Assembly: GCF_002157735.2 (NCBI RefSeq)
Contig: NZ_AP018689.1
Span: 310,001-374,000 of the forward strand
DNA from: Vibrio aphrogenes
Lineage (GTDB): Bacteria > Pseudomonadota > Gammaproteobacteria > Enterobacterales > Vibrionaceae
Reading direction: 5' to 3'
Length of the DNA stretch: 64,000 nt
This document shows, piece after piece, positions 1-8,896 of the stretch (positions are counted from its first letter, which is position 1; each line of letters begins with the position of its first letter). Under the pieces are notes generated by a model. It was not told the origin of the DNA. It saw only the letters and a program-made list of their open reading frames with translations, and ran no database searches. The position numbers and the translations under genes were made by a program.

Positions 1-1
1 T

Positions 2-1990
2 AGTGGCAATATCCGTTTAATTGCAGAAGATGGTTTTTATCAAGAAAATCAATTAAAAAATCTCAACGTGAATTTTCAAGGGGATCAACAATCCCACACG
101 CTGACTCTAGATGCCTTAACTGATTTAATCGCTACTCAATGGTCTATCCAAGGTGGAGTGACATCACCGGATAAAAAACCTGAGTGGCAAGGGCAATTAC
201 AGTCGGCGCGCATCACTATTTTAGAACCGAATACACCGGCACAAAATGATCCGGTTTGGCAAATCAATCACCCGGTTCAGATTCATTATGGCGTAGCGTC
301 ACAACAAGCTGATATCCAAGCGCATTGCTGGCAAAACTTACCGGCAAAAATCTGTTTGGATAAGGATTTATCGGCCGGTGATTCAGGCGAAGCCAGTGTA
401 TCGATTCAACAATTTCCTTTTATGGGCTTGAAAGCATTTTTACCGCCAGAAACAAGGTTAGAAGGGCAATTAAATGCTGATGCTTGGTTCAAATGGGCTA
501 ATAATATGCCGCCTCAGCTTACCCTCAATGTGGATATTCCGGCGGGGAAGGTGACACAAAAGCTTGATACTCCGTTGGCTATTCCATGGGACAAGATCAG
601 CTTATCAGCGGTGTTACAGCACAATAAGCTGGATATGAATTGGTTACTTGCCTTAACCGCTAATGGGCAAATAGAAGGTCAAGCCAGCATTGCCAATGTG
701 TCGGCGCAAACTATGTCGATTGATGGTAGCAATAGCATTAAAGGGATCCATTTGGGGTTCTTACGTCCGATACTTGGGCAGCAAAACGATTTAAATGCGC
801 AAATTAATTCACAATTGTCGTTCAAGGGACCGATTTTACACCCACAAGTGCAAGGCAATTTTGATATTGATGGCATTCAAGCGGAAGGACAAATGTTTCC
901 AGTGGATGTGCATCAAGGCGATGTCAAAACCCAATTTAATGGTTACTCAGCGCGCTTAACCAGTTTATTGAATACGGCCGATGGTGATTTGCATTTGCAA
1001 GGAGAGGCTAATTGGGCGCAAATCTCGCAATGGAATGCCAATTTACGGGTGTTTGGCGATGAATTAAAAGCCGAAGTCCCACCAATGGTAATGCTCAAGG
1101 TCAAGCCGGATTTAACCATTTCTCTCACTCCTCAAGTGGCGAAAATTACCGGTAATATTGATATTCCTTGGGGGCGGATTTTAGTTGAAGATTTGCCAGA
1201 AAGTGCCATCAGTGTCTCGAAAGATGAAGTGTTATTAGATCACGACTTAGAACCTGTCGAACAAGACACCGGTTTGCCGATGGCGATAGAAAGTGATGTG
1301 ATGATCCATATTGGTGATGATGTCAGTTTGTCGGCTTTTGGCTTGAAAGGTAACTTAGAAGGTAGCTTAAAAGTCTCTCAAAAAGATCGAGGTCCGTTCA
1401 TTCTTGGCGAAATTCGCATTGAAAAAGGGTATTACCAATCGTTTGGTCAGGATTTGATTATTCAAGAAGGGAAAATCTTAATGAATGGCCCTGCGGATCA
1501 GCCTTATTTGGCGATTAAAGCGGTTCGTAACCCTGATAATACCGAAGATGATGTTATCGCAGGGATTCAAGTGACGGGACCTGCGGATGCGCCAGAAGTG
1601 ACGATTTTCTCTGAGCCTGCGATGTCGCAAACCAATGCATTATCTTACTTATTGCGTGGTCGCGGTGTGGAAGATGGTTCAACCGGTAGCGCCATGACTA
1701 CGGCTTTAATTGGTTTGAGCTTAGCCAAAAGTGGTCGCTTAGTCGGACAGCTAGGAGAAGCTTTTGGTGTTCAAGACTTACAATTAGGGACTTCTGGCTC
1801 TGGCGATGATTCTCAAGTGACTGTCAGTGGCTATATTGCGCCGGGCTTACAGGTTAAATATGGCGTGGGTATTTTTAATGCGTTAGGTGAATTTACCGTA
1901 CGTTATGAGCTGCTAAAGGATTTTTATGTGGAAGCGGTCACTGGCGTCGATAGCGCGGTGGATTTCCTCTATCAATTTAGCTTCCACTAA
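2..1990 (+). CDS. tamB: TamB, translocation and assembly module inner-membrane subunit (C-terminal part)
   Basis: The reading frame is open from the left edge of the window, so the gene starts outside it; 662 residues are visible and the GTG at 68 is internal. TamB spans the periplasm and works with the outer-membrane protein TamA in envelope assembly and lipid transport. The visible part has the long alternating beta-strand character of the family and ends in the conserved DUF490/TamB domain (roughly the last 330 residues), finishing with Phe-His as in beta-rich outer-membrane-facing ends. The next gene is ytfP, the usual neighbour of tamA-tamB in gammaproteobacteria. The N-terminal membrane anchor is not visible. 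The family call is firm. Confidence 0.93.
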   Translation, partial: SGNIRLIAEDGFYQENQLKNLNVNFQGDQQSHTLTLDALTDLIATQWSIQGGVTSPDKKPEWQGQLQSARITILEPNTPAQNDPVWQINHPVQIHYGVASQQADIQAHCWQNLPAKICLDKDLSAGDSGEASVSIQQFPFMGLKAFLPPETRLEGQLNADAWFKWANNMPPQLTLNVDIPAGKVTQKLDTPLAIPWDKISLSAVLQHNKLDMNWLLALTANGQIEGQASIANVSAQTMSIDGSNSIKGIHLGFLRPILGQQNDLNAQINSQLSFKGPILHPQVQGNFDIDGIQAEGQMFPVDVHQGDVKTQFNGYSARLTSLLNTADGDLHLQGEANWAQISQWNANLRVFGDELKAEVPPMVMLKVKPDLTISLTPQVAKITGNIDIPWGRILVEDLPESAISVSKDEVLLDHDLEPVEQDTGLPMAIESDVMIHIGDDVSLSAFGLKGNLEGSLKVSQKDRGPFILGEIRIEKGYYQSFGQDLIIQEGKILMNGPADQPYLAIKAVRNPDNTEDDVIAGIQVTGPADAPEVTIFSEPAMSQTNALSYLLRGRGVEDGSTGSAMTTALIGLSLAKSGRLVGQLGEAFGVQDLQLGTSGSGDDSQVTVSGYIAPGLQVKYGVGIFNALGEFTVRYELLKDFYVEAVTGVDSAVDFLYQFSFH

Positions 1991-2065
1991 TACGATGTCT
2001 GTTGCCTTCTCGTTTCTTGATTCACTAAGCTTAGGCTTAATAACGAAGAGATAGGGATAACGAAA

Positions 2066-2105
2066 AAAGAAATAAAAGAAGGAACAAAGAAATAAAAGAA
2101 GGAAC
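2066..2105. repeat. Exact 20-bp tandem duplication upstream of ytfP
   Basis: The unit AAAGAAATAAAAGAAGGAAC occurs twice back to back, at 2066-2085 and 2086-2105. The second copy carries the purine-rich GAAGGA placed about 7 bases before the ytfP start codon, so the duplication also duplicates a ribosome binding site. Confidence 0.9.
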
Positions 2106-2110
2106 AAGGA

Positions 2111-2461
2111 ATGTCCGCTCAAGTTTTTGTGTATGGCACGTTGCGCCAGGGTCAATCTAACGCTTTTTTATTGGCGCAGAGTCAATTTCTAGGGCGTTAT
2201 ATCACCGAAAAACATTTTCATTTATTTGACCTTGGTGAGTATCCGGCTGCGATAAAAGGGGATGAGCTGTTGGTAGGAGAAGTCTATCGTGTAGACGACG
2301 CGACCTTGGCTCGTTTAGACCTGCTGGAAGATTATCCCCACGAATACGATCGCCAATTAATCGATACGCCTTATGGGCCCGCTTGGATTTATTTATATCA
2401 AGATCCCCGTTCGCTCAAACGACGTATTTTTACGGGAGATTGGTGTCAAACGCAAAATTGA
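2111..2461 (+). CDS. ytfP: Gamma-glutamylcyclotransferase-fold protein YtfP
   Basis: A 116-residue protein of the AIG2/GGCT-like family. The N-terminal VYGTLRQGQSN stretch (residues 8-18) is the family signature loop. Glu73 in LDLLEDYP occupies the position of the catalytic acid of gamma-glutamylcyclotransferases. The substrate of bacterial YtfP proteins is not well established, so true cyclotransferase activity is only inferred. It lies 120 bases after tamB, the order seen in other gammaproteobacteria. The start ATG is preceded by GAAGGA within a tandem repeat. The length is normal for the family. Confidence 0.88.
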   Translation: MSAQVFVYGTLRQGQSNAFLLAQSQFLGRYITEKHFHLFDLGEYPAAIKGDELLVGEVYRVDDATLARLDLLEDYPHEYDRQLIDTPYGPAWIYLYQDPRSLKRRIFTGDWCQTQN

Positions 2462-2736
2462 TAAGTGCGTACAAAACGCAGAAACACATAGCTTGTTGTT
2501 GTCGCAATGTGGTTGTGAATCTTGTCTAATAGAAAAGAAGAGGCACCGCTTGAATTAACGATGCTATGCTTAAATAGGCTAATGCTTAAAGGTCATGACT
2601 AACGGGTGATTGGTTCAACGTATTGCTCCTATTTTTAACTCATGCTTTTAAGCGAGACTTTTTAGTCATGAGGTTAAAACGAGGGGGCATAATCTTCGTC
2701 ACTTTCATCACTTTGATGTGCAATGGAGAGACTCTG

Positions 2737-3093
2737 ATGAGAATAAATATCGTGCTTTTAACGTTATTATTGAGTGTTGGTTGCGTTTCTCAACAAGGCT
2801 TACCGGATACCGCTAATACTCAAGATTGGCAGGCTTATGGGGAACAAATGGCTGCGAAAGGCTTTGTTGAACATAGTCAGGAGCAATTGGCTAAGCAATC
2901 AACGCTGCTCACCGATAGCGCTTATCAAGCTTATCAGCAAGGTTATGAGAAAGGGTTGAAACAGTTTTGTAGTCAAAATGCCTCATGGTTAGGGGCTACC
3001 GGCCAACCTTATCGAGGGACATGTGACAATCTCGATCCTTTCTTTCGTGAGGATTATATGTCGGGGTTAGAGTCGCAATCTGCAGGAAAATAA
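2737..3093 (+). CDS. DUF2799-like small lipoprotein
   Basis: A 118-residue protein. I chose ATG 2737 over the upstream in-frame ATG at 2623 because it gives a clean lipoprotein signal: a short hydrophobic stretch ending in the lipobox LSVGC with Cys16, preceded by GGAGAG at 2725-2730. The mature part is hydrophilic, with repeated Tyr/Gly/Lys motifs such as YQAYQQGYEKGLKQFC and a later second Cys, which matches my memory of DUF2799 lipoproteins. The function is unknown; it is presumably outer-membrane or periplasmic. It stands alone between ytfP and the convergent ppa. Confidence 0.75.
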   Translation: MRINIVLLTLLLSVGCVSQQGLPDTANTQDWQAYGEQMAAKGFVEHSQEQLAKQSTLLTDSAYQAYQQGYEKGLKQFCSQNASWLGATGQPYRGTCDNLDPFFREDYMSGLESQSAGK

Positions 3094-3248
3094 TTACCCG
3101 CAGCGAAAGCTAGTTATTCTACAATTAACTTCTCTTATAAATGAAAAGTTAAACGTCGCTATCAAGCCTTTTAACAAGCAACAATCAGCCGATAATGGAG
3201 CCGATAATGAGGTCGATTGGTCTTTCATGTAACCGAAAGTCGCACCAT

Positions 3249-3282
3249 TAAAAAAAGAGCCGATGAATGGCTCTTTTTTAAT
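3249..3282. terminator. Bidirectional Rho-independent terminator between the lipoprotein gene and ppa
   Basis: AAAAAAGAGCC at about 3251-3261 pairs with GGCTCTTTTTT at about 3269-3279 around a short loop. A-run and T-run tails on both sides let it serve both convergent genes. Confidence 0.85.
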
Positions 3283-3298
3283 GGATAAATAATAAGAA

Positions 3299-3826
3299 TT
3301 ACTTTTGGGCGCGTTCGTAAGATTCTAGAATTTCTTTACGTGCTGCCGCAACATCTTCCCAACCGTCTACTTTTACCCATTTACCCGGTTCAAGATCTTT
3401 ATAGCGCTCGAAGAAGTGCGTGATTTGCGATTTTAGCAACTCTGGTACATCGTTGATGTCTTGGATGTGGTCGTACTCTTTCGATAATTTGCTGTGAGGA
3501 ACCGCGATCACTTTTGCGTCTTCACCTGACTCATCAGTCATTTTTAGCACGCCAACAGGACGACAACGAATTACTGAACCTGGCATTAGAGGGAATGGCG
3601 TTGGTACTAATACGTCAACCGGATCACCATCTAAAGACAAGGTGTGATTCACGTAACCATAGTTACAAGGGTAGAACATTGGCGCTGACATAAAACGGTC
3701 GACAAATACTGCGCCGCTGTCTTTGTCGACTTCGTATTTGATGGGATCCGCATTGGCTGGGATTTCGATTACAACATATAGGTCATCTGGCAATGATTTA
3801 CCAGCAGGAACATTATTCAAGCTCAT
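3299..3826 (-). CDS. ppa: Inorganic pyrophosphatase
   Basis: A 175-residue family I soluble pyrophosphatase, the usual bacterial length. It hydrolyses pyrophosphate to phosphate with Mg2+ in the cytoplasm and so drives biosynthetic reactions. The signature [10 protein letters not shown] (Asp66, Asp68, Asp71) supplies the metal-binding aspartates. YPCNYGYV just before it is also typical. The start is preceded by AAGGAAG. The gene is monocistronic, converges on the lipoprotein gene and shares its terminator. An exact 15-bp duplication lies in its leader. Confidence 0.97.
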   Translation of the reverse strand: MSLNNVPAGKSLPDDLYVVIEIPANADPIKYEVDKDSGAVFVDRFMSAPMFYPCNYGYVNHTLSLDGDPVDVLVPTPFPLMPGSVIRCRPVGVLKMTDESGEDAKVIAVPHSKLSKEYDHIQDINDVPELLKSQITHFFERYKDLEPGKWVKVDGWEDVAAARKEILESYERAQK

Positions 3827-3842
3827 GAGGCTTCCTTTCTCT

Positions 3843-3872
3843 GGGTTGAAATGAAAAGGGTTGAAATGAAAA
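3843..3872. repeat. Exact 15-bp tandem duplication in the ppa leader
   Basis: GGGTTGAAATGAAAA is present twice without a gap (3843-3857, 3858-3872), starting 17 bases upstream of the ppa start codon. Confidence 0.85.
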
Positions 3873-4050
3873 TTAACCGCTTGATTATACCCAAGTCACT
3901 TAAAGATGCGAGTTCCAATGAGAATAAAAACTGTTTTGGATAATGAGGATGACAAGGAGATTGACTCACTAAAGAGTATAAATAAATAGCGCTAGAGTGC
4001 GTGCGGTTGAGTGAACATATTTGGCGTAGAGCGCTCACCAGCACGGCAAA

Positions 4051-4085
4051 CACAAGGGTAACCCGCTTCAATCGTTACCCTTGTG
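4051..4085. other. 12-bp perfect inverted repeat downstream of fbp
   Basis: CACAAGGGTAAC (4051-4062) and GTTACCCTTGTG (4074-4085) form a perfect 12-bp stem with an 11-base loop, about 40 bases after the fbp stop. No T-run follows on the minus strand, so it is either an unusual terminator, an RNA-stabilising hairpin or an operator. The region 3873-4050 shows no convincing gene; the open frame across it (4071 to 3823, minus) has no family features. Confidence 0.55.
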
Positions 4086-4126
4086 AGATGGTGCTTTAAT
4101 GCAGATAGGTTTGAATGAACTCGTGA

Positions 4127-5140
4127 TTATTCTTCGGGATATTGCTCTAAGAAGCTTTCTACTTGATCAACCATTAGCGGAGAGCCGACCACAAAAGGCA
4201 CACGTTGATGCAGCTCGGTGGGTTTTATATCAAGAATGCGATCTTTTCCATCGGTAGCCTTTCCGCCTGCTTGTTCCATTAAAAATGCTATAGGATTGCA
4301 TTCATACAATAAACGCAGTTTACCATTGGGGTGGCTTTCTGTGCTTGGGTATAAATACACTCCACCTTTTAATAAGTTACGGTGAAAATCGGCAACTAAA
4401 GAGCCAATGTAACGTGAGGTGTAAGGGCGATTATCTTCAGGAACATTTTCTTGGCAAAATTTGATGTATTTTTTGATGCCTAATGGAAAACGAATATAGT
4501 TACCTTCGTTTATGGAATAGATGGTGCCCGTTTTAGGAATGGTCATACGTTCATGGGATAAACAGAACACACCTAATGAAGGATCATAAGTAAAGCCATG
4601 CACTCCATTGCCTGTGGTGTAAACCAACATGGTTGAAGAGCCATAAATAATATAACCAGCAGCCACTTGCTTATGACCGGGTTGTAAAAAATCTTCTTGT
4701 GTCGGGGCGCTGCCAATCGGTGAGACGCGGCGATAAATCGAGAAGATGGTGCCGACAGACACATTGACGTCAATATTTGATGAACCATCAAGTGGGTCCA
4801 TTAAGACAACGTATTTGGCATTCTTATTGAGATCTTTATTAAAGGCGACCGCTTCATCTTCCTCTTCACTAGCAACGCCACAGACTTGGTCGCGTGCTTC
4901 GAGCGCCGCTTTAAATTTTTCATTGGCGTATAAGTCGAGTTTTTGCTGTTCTTCGCCTTGAACATTCTCCGCTCCGACAGAACCGGTAATATCCACTAGG
5001 CCAGCTTTATTGATTTCACGGTTAACTATTTTTGCGGCCAGTTTGATGGAACCGAGTAATGAAGAAAGCTCCCCACTGGCATGGGGGAAGTGGTGCTGAT
5101 TTTCTACAACAAATTCACCAAGTGTGCGCATGGTCGACAT
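4127..5140 (-). CDS. fbp: Class I fructose-1,6-bisphosphatase
   Basis: A 337-residue enzyme that removes the 1-phosphate of fructose 1,6-bisphosphate in gluconeogenesis. The metal and phosphate site motif [10 protein letters not shown] lies near residues 115-124, and an early acidic E-E-E/D-E cluster near residues 92-96 is typical. I set the start at 5140 ([10 protein letters not shown]) because AAGGAA precedes it and the product then matches the usual length of about 332; the frame remains open to a further upstream ATG at 5221. The gene diverges from mpl across about 320 bases that hold a GTCACA-N2-TGTGAC palindrome. Confidence 0.95.
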   Translation of the reverse strand: MSTMRTLGEFVVENQHHFPHASGELSSLLGSIKLAAKIVNREINKAGLVDITGSVGAENVQGEEQQKLDLYANEKFKAALEARDQVCGVASEEEDEAVAFNKDLNKNAKYVVLMDPLDGSSNIDVNVSVGTIFSIYRRVSPIGSAPTQEDFLQPGHKQVAAGYIIYGSSTMLVYTTGNGVHGFTYDPSLGVFCLSHERMTIPKTGTIYSINEGNYIRFPLGIKKYIKFCQENVPEDNRPYTSRYIGSLVADFHRNLLKGGVYLYPSTESHPNGKLRLLYECNPIAFLMEQAGGKATDGKDRILDIKPTELHQRVPFVVGSPLMVDQVESFLEQYPEE

Positions 5141-5254
5141 GATTATTCCTTTTAGAGTGTCGTTAGGCTTAACAAGACTAATACCTTCAAAATTAAGGTT
5201 TATGCGATTGTAAATTGGCAAACTTTTTAATGGTAATGAAGTAACTTGTAAAAT

Positions 5255-5268
5255 GTCACAAATGTGAC
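5255..5268. promoter_or_regulatory. Palindrome GTCACA-AA-TGTGAC between fbp and mpl
   Basis: A 14-bp inverted repeat in the divergent fbp/mpl region (5141-5463). It resembles CRP half-sites in reversed order, so it is not a canonical CRP site. The regulator is unknown. Confidence 0.35.
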
Positions 5269-5463
5269 CTCTAAAGGTTAAAGAAAGGCACTGATGACTT
5301 GACTCAGCAAAAGGATTCCGTTCATAAGGTGCAGATTGTGGTCATGTGACAAAAGTTCAGCATTTATGTGTATTCTCAGCGTACTTTTTGGCGACTTTAC
5401 GGTACTATTTGCTTTCATTTTTCCAATCATCGACGCCTCTCAAATGAGGTAGGAACCGCGGTT

Positions 5464-6825
5464 ATGCATATTCATATTCTTGGTATTTGTGGCACATTCA
5501 TGGGCGGTGCTGCAGTTTTAGCTCGTCAACTTGGGCATAAAGTCACAGGCTGTGATGCCAATGTTTACCCACCAATGAGCACGTTACTTGAATCACAAGG
5601 CATTGAAATAATTGAAGGATTTGACCCTTCGCAATTAGATCCAGCACCGGATTTGGTAGTGATTGGTAATGCCATGAGCCGAGGCAACCCTTGTGTTGAA
5701 TATGCTTTAAATCACAATTTGAAATACACCTCAGGGCCGCAATGGTTACAAGAGTTTCTCTTACATGATCGTTGGGTTTTAGCTGTCTCCGGCACCCATG
5801 GTAAAACCACCACTGCCAGTATGCTGGCATGGATTTTAGAAGATTGTGGTTATGCTCCGGGATTCTTAGTCGGTGGGGTTTTAGGTAACTTTGGGATCTC
5901 GGCTCGTTTAGGCGAAAGCATGTTCTTTGTGGTTGAAGCTGATGAATATGACAGTGCTTTTTTTGATAAGCGTTCTAAGTTTGTGCATTACCATCCGCGT
6001 ACATTAGTGATGAATAACTTGGAGTTTGATCATGCGGATATTTTTGACGATCTTGAAGCGATCAAGCGGCAATTTCATCATTTGGTCCGTACTGTGCCAG
6101 GCAATGGGCGTATCTTAGTTCCCACGAATGATGAGGACTTAAAAGATGTGATTCAGCGAGGCTGTTGGAGTGAGCTTGAATACATTGGTGATGATGGGCA
6201 TTGGAAAGCGGAGAAAATTCAAAAAGACGGTAGCCACTTTAAAGTTTATTTAGATGGCCAATTGCAGGCTGAAGTCCAATGGGATTTAGTGGGTGAGCAC
6301 AATGTTAATAATGCTTTAATGGCGATTGCTGCTGCCCGTCATGTCGGTGTGACGCCAGATCTTGCGTGTGAAGCTTTAGGGAAATTTATTAATACCAAGC
6401 GCCGTTTAGAGCTAAAAGGTGAAGTTGGTGGCATCAAAGTGTATGACGATTTCGCTCATCACCCTACGGCGATTAATCTCACTTTAGAAGGTTTGCGTAA
6501 TAAAGTTGGTGATAGCAAGATCATTGCCGTTTTTGAGCCTCGCTCGAGCACCATGAAAATGGGAGTTCATAAACAGACTTTAGCAGCGGCTTTTCAACAT
6601 GCTGATGAAGTGTGCTTATACCAACCTAATAATATTAAGTGGAAGGTACAAGAGGTAGCTGATCAATGCCCGCAACCAAGTTATGTAGATGACAATATGG
6701 AGCATTTCGTCGCCCATATTGTGGCGCGTGCGCAATCTGGCGATCAAATTCTGGTGATGAGTAATGGTGGGTTTGAAGGCATTCACGCTAAATTGTTACA
6801 AGCATTAGAACAGAAAAGTAGCTAA
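5464..6825 (+). CDS. mpl: UDP-N-acetylmuramate:L-alanyl-gamma-D-glutamyl-meso-diaminopimelate ligase
   Basis: A 453-residue Mur-ligase family enzyme that joins the recycled tripeptide L-Ala-D-Glu-mDap to UDP-MurNAc, bypassing part of de novo peptidoglycan synthesis. It opens with the N-terminal nucleotide-fold motif HILGICGTFMGG, which distinguishes Mpl from MurC. The ATP loop GTHGKTTTAS is near residue 110, and the C-terminal ligase domain has DDFAHHPTA. ATG 5464 gives the family length (457 in E. coli); the frame extends upstream to 5368 but that part is unlike the family. It is divergent from fbp and followed by ubiX in the same direction. Confidence 0.95.
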   Translation: MHIHILGICGTFMGGAAVLARQLGHKVTGCDANVYPPMSTLLESQGIEIIEGFDPSQLDPAPDLVVIGNAMSRGNPCVEYALNHNLKYTSGPQWLQEFLLHDRWVLAVSGTHGKTTTASMLAWILEDCGYAPGFLVGGVLGNFGISARLGESMFFVVEADEYDSAFFDKRSKFVHYHPRTLVMNNLEFDHADIFDDLEAIKRQFHHLVRTVPGNGRILVPTNDEDLKDVIQRGCWSELEYIGDDGHWKAEKIQKDGSHFKVYLDGQLQAEVQWDLVGEHNVNNALMAIAAARHVGVTPDLACEALGKFINTKRRLELKGEVGGIKVYDDFAHHPTAINLTLEGLRNKVGDSKIIAVFEPRSSTMKMGVHKQTLAAAFQHADEVCLYQPNNIKWKVQEVADQCPQPSYVDDNMEHFVAHIVARAQSGDQILVMSNGGFEGIHAKLLQALEQKSS

Positions 6826-6874
6826 TCACCTTTTGATAATCTATGGATCTTAACTCTTAATGAAGAGTGCGAGA

Positions 6875-6941
6875 GCAAAAAGAACATAGTAGGCAAAAAG
6901 AATAAAGTAGGTAAAAAGATCATGATGATCTTTTTGCCTAC
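6875..6941. repeat. Three degenerate 18-bp direct repeats ending in an inverted copy
   Basis: Units beginning GCAAAAAGAA (6875, 6893) and GTAAAAAGAT (6911) repeat every 18 bases. The arm GTAGGTAAAAAGATCAT (6907-6923) faces ATGATCTTTTTGCCTAC (6925-6941), a near-perfect 17-bp inverted repeat. The hairpin ends 20 bases before the ubiX start, so it lies in the ubiX leader of an mpl-ubiX transcript. Confidence 0.8.
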
Positions 6942-6960
6942 TAAAGCGATAGGAAAAAGC

Positions 6961-7587
6961 ATGACGCCAACAACCGATAAACGAATCACTTTAGCTTTTA
7001 CCGGCGCTTCTGGCGCGCCTTATGGGTTACGTCTCTTAGAATGTTTACTGGCTGCGGATTACACTGTGTATCTGTTGATTTCTTCTGCTGCTCGAGTGGT
7101 CATGGCGACGGAACATGATTTGAAATTACCGTCAGGACCAGAAGCAGCGCAACAAGCCTTGGTGAAGCACCTAAATTGTGCCACGGAAAAGCTGGTGGTG
7201 TGTGGTAAAGAAGATTGGTTTTCTCCAGTAGCTTCCGGTTCGGCAGCCCCTAAAAAAATGGTAGTGTGTCCTTGTTCTGCTGGGAGTGTTGCCTCGATTG
7301 CCCATGGTATGTCAGACAACCTGATTGAGCGCGCCGCCGATGTGGTGCTAAAAGAGCGGGGACAACTACTGTTAGTGGTGCGTGAAACCCCTTTCTCGAC
7401 CTTGCATTTGGAAAATATGCACAAATTATCACAAATGGGGGTTACGATTATGCCTGCGGCCCCAGGCTTTTATCATCAGCCAAAGACCATTGATGACTTA
7501 ATCGATTTTATGGTGGCGCGTATACTTGATCATCTTGGTATTGAACAAGGATTAGTGCCTCGGTGGGGCTATGATCAACGTAACTAA
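6961..7587 (+). CDS. ubiX: Flavin prenyltransferase UbiX
   Basis: A 208-residue flavoprotein that attaches a dimethylallyl group to FMN to make prenylated FMN, the cofactor of the decarboxylase UbiD in ubiquinone synthesis. [10 protein letters not shown] at the N-terminus is the FMN-binding signature. [13 protein letters not shown] in the middle is the conserved Ser/Gly-rich loop. I chose ATG 6961 ([15 protein letters not shown]) because AGGAAA precedes it; an in-frame ATG at 6922 falls inside the hairpin repeat. It follows mpl by 135 bases. Confidence 0.94.
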   Translation: MTPTTDKRITLAFTGASGAPYGLRLLECLLAADYTVYLLISSAARVVMATEHDLKLPSGPEAAQQALVKHLNCATEKLVVCGKEDWFSPVASGSAAPKKMVVCPCSAGSVASIAHGMSDNLIERAADVVLKERGQLLLVVRETPFSTLHLENMHKLSQMGVTIMPAAPGFYHQPKTIDDLIDFMVARILDHLGIEQGLVPRWGYDQRN

Positions 7588-7681
7588 CACTTTTGTTTAT
7601 AACGACTAGATTGATTGTATACAAAACACTACAATCTAGACACGAATGACCTCTTGTGACTGGAGAGGTTGTAACGAGATG

Positions 7682-7763
7682 ACTCATCGGGGTGCTAACT
7701 TAGACGTTGGCTGAGAAAATACCCGTGACCTGAACCAGATAATGCTGGCGTAGGAAATGAGGT
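7682..7763 (+). ncRNA. TPP riboswitch (THI element)
   Basis: The conserved core is present in order: GGGGTGC (from 7689), GGCTGAGAAAATACCC (about 7729-7734 is the reading of GAGA to the acceptor loop), GACCTGAACCAGATAATGCTGGCG and TAGGAAATGAG in split form. CTCAT (7683-7687) pairs with ATGAG (7757-7761) to close the P1 helix. It lies in the leader of thiBPQ; the T-rich stretch with CCTTCC/CCTTGG after it probably forms the expression platform. Family knowledge: thiamine pyrophosphate binding turns the downstream genes off. Confidence 0.95.
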
Positions 7764-7824
7764 AGGGATTCCTTCCTTTTCCTTGGCCGGGTATTAATAA
7801 CGCTCACTAAAAAGGATGCCTCTA

Positions 7825-8832
7825 GTGAACTTCACCTCAAAATCTTTGACCTTATTCGCACTTTCCTGTTCAACTCTTGCAGCGATGCCAGCAATGGCGG
7901 AGCAATCACCTGTCTTAACTGTGTATACCTACGATTCCTTTACTTCTGATTGGGGACCTGGGCCAAAAATAAAAACCGCTTTTGAAAGCCAATGTGGTTG
8001 TGAGCTGAATTTTGTTGCCTTAGATGATGGGGGCTCGGTATTGAGCCGCATTCGCATGGAAGGAAAAAATACTCAAGCGGATATCGTGCTGGGCTTGAAT
8101 AACAATATCATGGCACAAGCGCAAGCCACAGGGTTACTGGCAAAGCATCAAGTTGATACTTCGAAAGTGGTTATTCCTGGTGGTTGGAATAGTCCATATT
8201 TTGTGCCGTTTGATTATGGTTATTTTGCTTTTGTGTATGACAAAACCAAAATGAAAAACCCACCAAAGAGTTTGAAAGAGCTTGTTGAGCGTGATGATTT
8301 TACGATTATTTATCAAGATCCTCGCACTTCCATTACCGGCCAAGGTTTATTGCTTTGGATGAAAGATGTGTATGGCAATGACGCCGCCAAAGCCTGGCAA
8401 CAGCTGGCGAAAAAAACCGTCACTGTCAGTAAAGGTTGGTCAGATTCTTACCCGATGTTTTTGAAAGGCGAGAGTGACATGGTGTTGTCTTATAACACTT
8501 CACCGGCCTATCACATCATTGCGGAAAATAATCCTAATTACGCCGCGGCCACGTTTTCTGAAGGGCAATACGCACAAATTGAGTTGGCCGCCAAGCTCAA
8601 AAGCTCAAAGCATCAAAAGCTGGCGGATGAGTTTATGCAGTTTATTCTCAGTGATGATTTTCAGTCGGTAATGGCCACAGGTAATTGGATGTACCCAGTG
8701 ACGGATGTGCCGCTACCTAAAGGCTATGAGCAATTAACGATGCCGAAAGCCATGTTGTCATTGGACCCTGACGTGGTTGCTAAGCAGCTAAAAAGTTGGA
8801 CGCGTGAATGGCAAATGGCGCTGACCCAATAA
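7825..8832 (+). CDS. thiB: Thiamine ABC transporter substrate-binding protein
   Basis: A periplasmic protein of about 335 residues that captures thiamine and its phosphates for ThiPQ. An N-terminal signal peptide ends near AMPAMA-EQ. The mature part begins with LTVYTYDSF and contains NTSPAYHI and GNWMYPV, typical of the ThiB/iron-binding-like family. Two starts are possible: ATG 7816 and GTG 7825. The Shine-Dalgarno AAAAGGA overlaps the ATG itself but sits 8 bases before the GTG, so I favour GTG 7825. It is the first gene of thiBPQ, downstream of the TPP riboswitch. Confidence 0.93.
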   Translation: MNFTSKSLTLFALSCSTLAAMPAMAEQSPVLTVYTYDSFTSDWGPGPKIKTAFESQCGCELNFVALDDGGSVLSRIRMEGKNTQADIVLGLNNNIMAQAQATGLLAKHQVDTSKVVIPGGWNSPYFVPFDYGYFAFVYDKTKMKNPPKSLKELVERDDFTIIYQDPRTSITGQGLLLWMKDVYGNDAAKAWQQLAKKTVTVSKGWSDSYPMFLKGESDMVLSYNTSPAYHIIAENNPNYAAATFSEGQYAQIELAAKLKSSKHQKLADEFMQFILSDDFQSVMATGNWMYPVTDVPLPKGYEQLTMPKAMLSLDPDVVAKQLKSWTREWQMALTQ

Positions 8833-8896
8833 TGCATCAGGATCGGATTTGTAGCCTGCCAATCTCAGGCTACTGGCTACTTGCTAGGGTTGTTGC

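Noticed and set aside
3823..4071. 82-residue open frame on the minus strand between ppa and fbp
   Set aside because: It starts within the inverted repeat, overlaps the ppa start and has no domain-like or conserved character.
5255..5268. CRP site between fbp and mpl
   Set aside because: The half-sites are GTCACA and TGTGAC in reversed order with a 2-base gap, not the CRP arrangement TGTGA-N6-TCACA.
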